Positions 56,665-64,000 of a stretch of DNA of 64,000 nucleotides are shown in pieces. A program made the position numbers and the translations under genes. Source of the stretch: Riptortus pedestris (taxonomy: Eukaryota > Arthropoda > Insecta > Hemiptera > Alydidae). The stretch covers positions 149,015,001 through 149,079,000 of the forward strand of contig CM032229.1 in NCBI GenBank assembly GCA_019009955.1. The letters are read 5' to 3'. Each line of letters opens with the position of its first letter. Positions within the stretch are counted from its first letter, which is position 1. Under the pieces are notes generated by a model. The model saw only the letters and a program-made list of their open reading frames with translations. It searched no databases and was not told the origin of the DNA.

Positions 56665-56932
56665 ATGAATTCTTTGCATTGCTGTTTAGAATGTAAGCCC
56701 CAGTCTAGCCACTGCCACTAATAAGTTGAGCATGTTTGGACTTGTTACCTGGATAGTGTTCTACGAACTCCTCTAAAAGTTGCAGGAAACTTTTAATCTA
56801 TTTCTATTCTACGAGCTGCCAAGAGTGGTGTAAACATCATCCTCGAGTGCAAACTTATTATTTCTGTTTAATCCTCACCCATTTTTCTTGGCAAGGTAAC
56901 AGACTTCATCTAAATTTATTTACTAAAATTAT
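56665..56932. other. Unclassified spacer
   Basis: Between two HINE-A right ends; no motif. Confidence 0.4.
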
Positions 56933-57557
56933 ATTAGCAGATTTCCCTTTAGGGAAATCACCTATTGAGGTCGTACTCATTAAGTGATTTTTGAAAAATG
57001 TCTTCAAATGAGAAAAAGTTCAAAATTTCCAACCTAGGAGATGACGAAAACGAGGTCGGTTCAAAATTATATAAATATATATATATATTGGTCAGTTAAC
57101 GCTAATCGTTTTATGTAAAAAGAAAGATCCAATTCGTTAATGGCTGAAATCGGGCCAGTAGGAGGTGGGGGTTAAAAGGGGGAGATTTTCGAAAATTCGA
57201 AATATCTCCGTTACTATACGTCGGATCGAAAACGTGTATAGAACCAATCTTATTGTAAACTAAATGTACTATTAATATTGTTATATACATTTATTCTCTA
57301 TCTTCAATATTAACCGAGATATTTGCATTTTTATTAGGCGTGTGCGGATAACGGACGAGATGAGATGGCTGATGTCGGTTCTAGTCATGAGTTTCTGCCG
57401 AAAGCTAATTCGGCCGCTTCCGTAACTGTTCGGCTCTCGTGAAATTGGTTTAGAGACTCGTTACAACTACTGTTACTAGTATGCAGATTTCTCAATTGTA
57501 AAAATTCACATGGGAAATTTGCTTAGTTTACGCAGCCCCTGCGTGACGGACTTTTTT
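56933..57557 (-). mobile_element. HINE-A, both ends present, minus strand
   Basis: Right end TTAGCAGATTTCCCTTTAGG, right arm with GAAAAAGTTCAAAATTTCC, a short AT tract (57073-57088), the G-rich block (57160-57185), AATATTAACCGAGATATTTG and TTCTGCCGAAAGCTAATTCG, left end GCTTAGTTTACGCAGCCCCT GCGTGACGGACTTTTTT. It belongs to the shorter subfamily also seen at 14337 and 61956. Confidence 0.87.
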
Positions 57558-57655
57558 ATACTTAAATTACTTTTAGTTGACTTTGGGGCTTGAACGGTTC
57601 CAGGGACCATAGGTTCGATTCAAGTATCACTTTCGGAATGCGAAACTAATGATAT

Positions 57656-57941
57656 AAAAGTCTGTCACGCAGGGGCTGCGTAAACTAAGCAGATTTCCCG
57701 CGTGAAGTTTAACAATAGATAATATCAATAGATAAATGCAAATATCTCGGTTAATATTAAAGATAGGTAATAAATTCATATAACAATATTTATAGTACAT
57801 TTACTTTGCTATATGATTGATTCTATAAATATTTTCGATCCGACGCATAGTAGCGGAGATAATACGAATATTCCAAATTCTTACCCTCTAAACCCCCTCT
57901 CTCCCTGGTCAAATTTCAGCCCTTCACGAACTTTATATATC

Positions 57942-57993
<52 letters not shown>

Positions 57994-58117
57994 TTTTGAA
58001 CGGACCTCATTTTCGTCATCTTCTAGGTAGGATCGATGGACATTTGAAGGAATGTTTCGAAAATCGCGTCATGATTACGGCCCCAATAGCTGATTTCCCT
58101 TAAGGGAAATCTGCTAA
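57656..58117 (+). mobile_element. HINE-A deletion derivative, both ends present
   Basis: Left end AAAAGTCTGTCACGCAGGGG to ATAGATAAATG joins the AATATCTCGGTTAATATTAA block directly. The C-rich block (57891-57905), (AT)n (57946-57990), right arm and TTCCCTTAAGGGAAATCTGC TAA follow. It lies head-to-head with the copy at 56933-57557, separated by about 100 bp. Confidence 0.88.
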
Positions 58118-58804
58118 CAAAAGCGGCCTATCGGTCTGGGATAGACACTTGAAAAAATTATTTACTGAAGTAAAGTAATCGCTTGGCTCTTCAGGCATCA
58201 TTTTTCAATAAAAAAAAAAAAAAGATGTCAAGGAATAATGAGGTACAATGTTGACTCCAGAGGCCAAGGTTATTCATTGACTGTAGAGCTAAGTAATACG
58301 TTTATTAGTGTGTAAGTTCCTTGACTGCGTTGAGACGAAGTTTTGTAAAGTCAAGAGTTTCCAAGTTATTTGAAATTACATAATAAAAACTGCGTAAAAA
58401 AGTGCTCCCATACCCCACCAAAAGTATGGGGACTTTTATGTTAATATGTTCTTAAACTCTCTTAATATTTAGAACGTACCAAGCATATCAGGCAGGGTAT
58501 AAATATTTTAGGACCCCTCTAAGTTGAAATTGAAAAAAAAAATAGGGTAGGGGGACATATAATATTTCTGGGTTTTTTTTCTGGAATATTACTTTTTATC
58601 AGGTGATAATTGGCCTTATCACCTTAAATATAATATTTTAGAGCTTGCATCATATACTCTCTTTGAATGATTAACGCTAGCAGATATTTGTTACAACTCA
58701 ACATTCTTAGAAATCATGCACCAAAATCATGAGAAATTATGAAAAAATGGGTATCATGCATTTGTCTATATTAGAAATTGAGAATATATATAATTATTTA
58801 TGAA
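58118..58804. other. No gene recognised
   Basis: AT-rich spacer with A homopolymers; nothing identified. Confidence 0.5.
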
Positions 58805-58972
58805 CGTCCACTTTTTGCAACTAAGGCTAGTTGGGACGTGTTATCTACAGGTTACCACCCTTTTCTAGCCAGGGTGGGATAAAATCCTTAGCCCCACCCT
58901 GGCTAGAAAAGGGTGGTAACCTGTAGATAACCCGTCCCAATTAGTAATAGTAGCAAAAAGTGGACGTTAATG
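58805..58972. mobile_element. Palindrome of two SINE 3' halves
   Basis: A minus-strand SINE tail (CGTCCACTTTTTGCAACTAA ... CCTTTTCTAGCCAGGGTGGG) meets a plus-strand one (CCCACCCTGGCTAGAAAAGG ... AGCAAAAAGTGGACG) around ATAAAATCCTTAGCC. The arms of about 75 bp are almost identical. Neither half has a tRNA-like head. Confidence 0.88.
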
Positions 58973-59410
58973 ATTAACAATAATTGTTAGTAATCAAATA
59001 CTTTTAATTGAAATTAATGATATGTAATTAAATATTTGAACATGTTTAGATTATAAAAAGTGGTCTATTCAAAAAGGAATGATTTCATTCGGTTAAACAC
59101 AAACAAAAAATATATATCACGACAAAACTAAGGAGTTTCATTTATGAGTTTCTTCACAATAAGGTCTTAGCAATTTATTGTATTATTCTAGCTGTGACTT
59201 CATGTGTAACGGAATTGCAAGGAACGAAAATACCCATGACATATATTGTACTTATTTTAAAATAAACTTCTCAATAAATATTACGAATTCATTGTAGATA
59301 TTCTATCATGACATAAATGAACTTTACATTCGAAAAATCCAATCATTCGGCACATTAAAAGAAACGCATTGCGTGTCGTATTTGAAGCATTCAAACATAT
59401 TGAACATAAA
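58973..59410. other. No feature recognised
   Basis: AT-rich spacer between SINE sequences. Confidence 0.5.
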
Positions 59411-59501
59411 TTCCCACAGGGCGGGAATCGAACCCGCCACTCTAGGTTTACCATATGAGATTAAGACCAACGCCTTAACTCGCAAGACCAACCTGAGCTC
59501 A
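59411..59501 (-). mobile_element. SINE tRNA-like head only
   Basis: On the minus strand: CTCAGGTTGGTCTTGCGAG, TTAAGGCGTTGGTCTTAATC, TCATATGGTAAACCTAGAG and TGGCGGGTTCGATTCCCGCC. A and B boxes are the best preserved in the window. The ends do not form an acceptor stem, so this is a SINE head rather than a working tRNA-Leu. Confidence 0.78.
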
Positions 59502-60494
59502 TAATTGTGTTTTTTGACTTCAGAAAAATCCCACCAAAATAATAAATTAAACATCAGTTTAAAAGAGTTACTTATTTAATAACTTAGAGTAACTTATTTA
59601 AAGAATATTGTCTTTGCTTTTTATTAACTGTTTTCAGTATTTCGTAGTAAAAGTGGACAATTAAGAACATCTTTAATATTCATGCATATATCGAATTGGA
59701 TTTTTCTTGGAAGTGAACTATTAGCTGTTGTGGTTAATGCATGTGTTTTAATTCAGTTACTATGTTTAAAAACATATATAGAACATTATTTGTTCAATTT
59801 ATGACTGGGATAAACCCCGAATCAAATAACAGATAAAAACTTAAAATATTCTTGGGTGTGTAAAATGAAAATTAACTATGTTTTACAGACAGTAATTTTA
59901 CAAGACTAATATTTTACTATTCTAAAATGAAATGTGCATCGTGCTATGAAAAAACAATTATGTTTTTTTAGGGATCCCATTAAACTGCCTAGTTCTTTCT
60001 CTGTGGGCGGGGAAAAAAAATATCTAGAGCCCTTCTAAGAAGGAATCTCGTGTCAGACAAAGGGCAAAATGAATGTACTCAAGAAGAGTGTGTTCTGGGA
60101 CTCCCTCGCTGTTTGTTCTTCTTTCCCCGCAATATATTTTGAAAGCCGAGTCTAGGAGACGAGTCATTCCAACGCTAAAAACACAGATTTTCTTTCAAGG
60201 CTCAATAGAATTCTCCCATCAGTGTGGTTCTGGGGGAGGGAGAGAGTAGATATTGGAGGGACAGAGAGAGAGTCAGGGGGAATTTTGTTGACAGTTGGAT
60301 GAAAGTGATTCTTCCTTCGGAGGAGCCGTGTCTCCACTGATCAATAAGAACGATGAGTATGCATTCCCGGGTCAAAATCGTCTAAACTAAACGTTATTTC
60401 ACAAAGAGGATATTTGACTAAAGAAGTAGTGGGTTCAGGTTCAGTGTAGTCAGGTTTTTGAACATAAACGGAGGATAAAATCTAACAAAAACGG
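59502..60494. other. Unclassified, with a GC-elevated island at 60020-60370
   Basis: 59502-60010 is AT-rich. 60020-60370 has balanced composition with purine-rich GGGAGGGAGAGAG words, no long frame and no repeat match in the window; it could be conserved or regulatory host DNA. Confidence 0.4.
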
Positions 60495-60520
60495 TTTTAG
60501 CAGATTTCCCTTGAGGGAAA
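60495..60520 (-). mobile_element. HINE-A right terminus only
   Basis: TTTTAGCAGATTTCCCTTGA GGGAAA is the reversed right end with its hairpin. It is joined directly to a Helitron body. Confidence 0.7.
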
Positions 60521-61939
60521 CATAACAAAAGTTGTATATATTGTTATTTATAGCTTTTGTTATATACACTTTTTTCGTATAACGTATTATAAACGAGATA
60601 TACGCTAAAACCTATAGCGGAAGTGAGCAATTTTATTTGGCACAAAAGTCTCAACCGAACTAAATAAAACTCGGTATGTATATTAGCTTTAACGTCTTCA
60701 TTATAATAAGCCATACCAACATTTCTCGAGACGCGCAAGTGTGGGGGTTGTAAGGAAGGCCTGAATTTAAAAATAGCGGTATTTCGTTTTCTACTGGCTT
60801 TTCTGCAAATATGCGCACGACAAAAGTAGTTTATTTTTTTATTTGAAGTAACTTTTGTTATGTTCACTTTTGTCTTCTAACAAAGTATACACGAGATATA
60901 CACTAAAAACTAAAGCGGGAGGCAACAATTTAATTGGGCACTAACGATTGAACCGAAATTAACAAAACTTGGTATGTGAATTAGCATAAGTACTTCCTTG
61001 ATTATAAGGTATATTACAATTTTTAGGTTCAAACGGGAGTGGGGGTTATAAGGAAGACCTGAAATAAAAATTCTCGATATTTCATTTTCTATTTTCGTCA
61101 AACGTGCACATAACAATAGCTGTTTACTTTGTTATTTAGAGTAACTTTTGTTTTATACAATTTTTCGTATAACAATGTATGAAGCAAGTAATTTGCATAG
61201 AAATATGGTATGCTCAACAGTTCTTTCCAATTTGAACTACCAGGTACCTCACCTGGATAAATTAATTCAAATCAGTGTTAATATTTTATCCTTTATAATT
61301 CAAATCTATGTTATTTTTTAACGCCAGTAACAGATTGCATCAAGTAATGTATACTCCCCCCCCCTCTCTTATATTCTTCCGAACATTAATTCATGATAAA
61401 CGCTGGTTTGCCCTTAAGTGTATTTAATACATTATTTGATTAAAACGTGAAAAATATATGAACAAACAGTTTTAGTATTGTGAAGATAATGTAATCAGAT
61501 TTGATAATATAATTTAATGTATAAAAGGATTGAGATCCTAAATGAGTTGGCACCACTGGGTATAGGGAGGCGTAGGTTACTTCCTTTTGTCCTATGAGTT
61601 CTGCCGACCTCATATTGGTCTATGTTTACATGTTACTTGATGCTTATACTTTTAGCAATGTAGTGTTATTTTCAGGAATGTGAATTTATTTAATTATCAT
61701 AAATAAATCATTATAACAATAATTGCATGCATAGGGGACTGGAAATGTAAAAATACTGAGGACAGTGAAGCCTTAAATAACAATTTTATAATTAACAAAT
61801 CCACACCAACAACGGGTAGAAACCCTAAACAATGTGATGCGGAAATGGCAAAATATTGTTGAAAGTAAAGCCTTGCCAAAAAAAATATCTTCATACAGCC
61901 TCAAATGAATTCCCGGGTGAAGCCGGGTACCTTATCTAG
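60521..61939 (+). mobile_element. Helitron Hel-B, 5'-truncated, with an internal insertion
   Basis: It starts inside a tandem unit (CATAACAAAAGTTGTATATA). Unit marks GGTATGTATATTA (60672) and GGTATGTGAATTA (60971) give about 299 bp. A segment with no Hel-B counterpart lies at about 61310-61725. The 3' region (GGGGACTGGAAATG, AACGGGTAGAAACCC) and end CCCGGGTGAAGCCGGG (61912-61927), CTAG (61936-61939) before T are intact. Confidence 0.83.
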
Positions 61940-61953
61940 TATTGTATATAGTA

Positions 61954-61955
<2 letters not shown>

Positions 61956-61998
<43 letters not shown>

Positions 61999-62408
61999 CA
62001 ATCTAGTGGTCACAATTTTTGTTTAATTGTTACAAAACTCGGTATTTAATCATTTTATGTAAAAAGAAAGATCAAGTTCGTTAATGGCTGAAATCGGACG
62101 AGTGGGAGGGGGGTTTTAGAGGGGGAATTTTGAAAATTCGAAATATCTTCGTTACTATAAGTCGGATCGAAAAATTGTATAGAACCAATCTTATTGCAAA
62201 TTAAATTTACTATAAATATTGTATTTACTCTCTATATTGAATATTAACCGAGATATTTGCATTTTTATTAAGTTTAACGGACGAGCTATGGTCGCTTCTA
62301 CTCGTTTCCGCCGAAAACTAGTTTGGCACTGGCATGGAGATTTCTCTATGGTATACTTTTACGTGGGAAATCTGCTTAGTTTACGCAGCCCCTGCGTGAC
62401 GGCCGTTT
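61956..62408 (-). mobile_element. HINE-A left half, minus strand, starting at its AT tract
   Basis: (AT)n (61956-61995), then TAACAATCTAGTGGTCACAA, ATCAAGTTCGTTAATGGCTG, the G-rich block (62103-62127), AATATTAACCGAGATATTTG and the left end GCTTAGTTTACGCAGCCCCT GCGTGACGGCCGTTTT. With 60495-60520 it may be one element split by the Helitron. Confidence 0.83.
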
Positions 62409-63487
62409 TGTTTTCTGTGCCTATTCACCCTAGTTTGTTGTTTGGTTTTCAATATAGCCTTTGTATGTTATAGAATAGTTTATGATGTAGCAGTTTAGTT
62501 TGCTGTTTGAATTAAAACTGAATAATCTTATAGTTTTTTTAAAAATATCCTTTTGACATTTGCTTGTATGTGTTTATTTACACGTTGGCTTAGTATTAAT
62601 TTATAACTTATTATACATCCAATGTATATTGATACATTTAAAGCACACTTTATTCTCGATATTAAATGACCGTGTTTTAGTCACAAATCGGAATTTTAAA
62701 ATCTTTACTTGGAACGTAAAAGGCTTGAAAAAAGAAATACAATTGCTACGTTCATAATTGCCTACGTTTTGCCATATTTAATTTCTTCTTCATAGCCTAA
62801 AACCCAAAAATGAAATTCACACACAAAAATATGTTTGACTGATGTTTGCATTGTATATTTTAGGCCATGAAGAAGGTAATTTAGTTATTTCTTCTTTGGC
62901 GTAACACTTTAAAGAGATACTTTATTTGCTACATTCCCCGTACAGCATAGAAGAACACTTGTATTTAATTTAATTCAATTCTTTAAATTTTAAAGATAGA
63001 AAAAATAATAATAAATAGAAGGAAAAGAATGCATTATGAAATAGCCGAGTTAAACTTAAATTTTCATAATTGCCACCTGAATCTGTTATTTTTTTGGTTA
63101 CCTTTCTCTAAATAATGTGCACATAAATTTAGAAATTCTTACAATGAAAAAATTGAACATTAGTTTTCCAATTTAGATTAACTTGGCTAAAAACTCTGGG
63201 TACTATTGTATAAAATATGGATGTGAAGAGGATTTGTACAGCTGACCGTTGGGCATCGATTCAACCCTTGAAATGGTGCACTCTGTTTAAACGGTGTATA
63301 ATGGATTGGCCCTTGATATCAGATATTAGCCCTTTTACATGTAGACACAGCTATAACTGTTCCCTTAAGGCCCCTGCTCTATTAATACTCCACAGCTTTC
63401 CACAATTTATCAATGTTTCATAAACCTCCCTTCACCTACTCAATGGCGACTAATGTTTCTGACGGAGACCATTTTTAAATTTTTTCC
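62409..63487. other. No gene recognised
   Basis: AT-rich, with a balanced patch at 63210-63420 carrying a 68-codon plus frame without a known motif. Confidence 0.45.
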
Positions 63488-63635
63488 TGGCCAATAGGAA
63501 TTTATTTAGTGGCGAACTCATCAAACAAAATCTTTTGTCCCACCCTGGCTAGAAAAGGGTAGTAACTTGTAGATAACCCGTCCCAATTAGCCTTAGTAGC
63601 AAAAAGTGGACATTGGTAAAAAATAATAATATTTT
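63488..63635 (+). mobile_element. SINE 3' half
   Basis: GGCCAATAGGAATTTATTTA, CCACCCTGGCTAGAAAAGGG, TAGATAACCCGTCCCAATTA and AGCAAAAAGTGGACATTGG with an AATAATAAT tail. The head is absent. Confidence 0.82.
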
Positions 63636-63944
63636 TTTCTGTATGATTAAAATATAATGTTTATCCTATTCAAATTATTTATTATGAATTACAAATTCAC
63701 TAATCGGGCTGAACTGTTCATACAGGGTAAATAAAAAAAAAACCTTTTATTACATTATTAATAATAAATAGCCTCCACTTCATATCTCCTTACGAAGACA
63801 ATATCCTCATTTTGTACCCGAAATTACGTAGCTAGAAATTAAATTTGTTCATCTCAGTTAAACAACAGCTCAAACATTTTCAATATTATTTAAGCAAGAA
63901 AAAAAATTCAAAAAATTGTCACCATGAAAATTTGGTGTCTCGGG
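63636..63944. other. No feature recognised
   Basis: AT-rich spacer before the last HINE-A end. Confidence 0.5.
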
Positions 63945-63980
63945 GTTTAGCAGATTTCCATTATTGGAATGGAAAATAAC
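63945..63980 (-). mobile_element. Possible HINE-A right terminus at window edge
   Basis: GTTTAGCAGATTTCCATTAT TGGAAT keeps the terminal word and a small hairpin; the arm beyond does not match other copies, so this is an eroded end. Confidence 0.5.
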
Positions 63981-64000
63981 GAAGAATATAGTCATTGTTA

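Noticed and set aside
59411..59501. A functional tRNA-Leu gene on the minus strand.
   Set aside because: A and B boxes are good, but the ends cannot form an acceptor stem and the same sequence continues into a SINE body in other copies.

Overview
This window looks like intergenic or intronic DNA from a large, AT-rich animal genome. No rRNA, no functional tRNA, no CRISPR array and no convincing intact host gene is visible. The repeats are of animal type: DINE-1/HINE-like and canonical Helitrons, a tRNA-derived SINE, degenerate LINE ends with RNase H, hAT and piggyBac-type elements, and long AT, CA and CT microsatellites. They point to an arthropod, probably an insect, but the species cannot be fixed from sequence alone. 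Nearly every open frame longer than 60 codons lies in a repeat or in low-complexity AT-rich DNA.

Two families dominate. The first (called HINE-A here) is a roughly 1 kb non-coding element with more than 20 full or partial copies on both strands. Its left end is AAAAGTCCGTCACGC followed by a subterminal AGCAGATTTCCC. It has a C-rich centre, a long (AT)n tract, and a right end with the hairpin TTCCCTTAAGGGAA followed by CTGCTAA. This is the architecture of Helentron-associated elements (HINE/DINE-1). The second (Hel-B) is a canonical non-autonomous Helitron. It has a CCCGGGCGAAGCCGGG hairpin, a CTAG-T 3' end, and a body built from 2 to 4 tandem units of about 285 bp. Hel-B copies sit repeatedly at or inside the (AT)n tracts of HINE-A copies.

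Layout by region. 0.7-4 kb: Hel-B and HINE-A nest, including a SINE split by a HINE-A. 4.9-5.8 kb: a 39-bp coding-phase minisatellite. 7.3-7.8 kb: a foldback element and a full SINE with target-site duplication. 9.9-11.8 kb: two LINE relics and foldbacks. 13.7-14.2 kb: a complete, internally deleted hAT element. 14.3-16 kb: two HINE-A copies. 17.1 kb: a tiny piggyBac-type MITE. 21-25 kb: HINE-A copies of different age. 26.6, 36.1 and 45.2 kb: three retro-insertions that are almost entirely inverted repeat and carry 12-13 bp target-site duplications. 27.8-35 kb: a full-length HINE-A and a Helitron/HINE-A nest. 37-42 kb: Helitrons with two different 5' heads. 47-51 kb: old and young HINE-A copies. 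55-58 kb: HINE-A copies, one split by an LTR-like insertion. 58.8 kb: a SINE-tail palindrome. 60.5-62.4 kb: Helitron next to HINE-A.

The window is best read as a layered record of transposition. Some HINE-A copies are old (about 21 and 47 kb). Younger ones interrupt SINEs, and some are in turn split by Helitrons, a short retroelement or an LTR-like element. Three less AT-rich islands (about 17.7-18.3, 42.3-42.9 and 60.0-60.4 kb) are the best places to look for host exons or conserved non-coding DNA.
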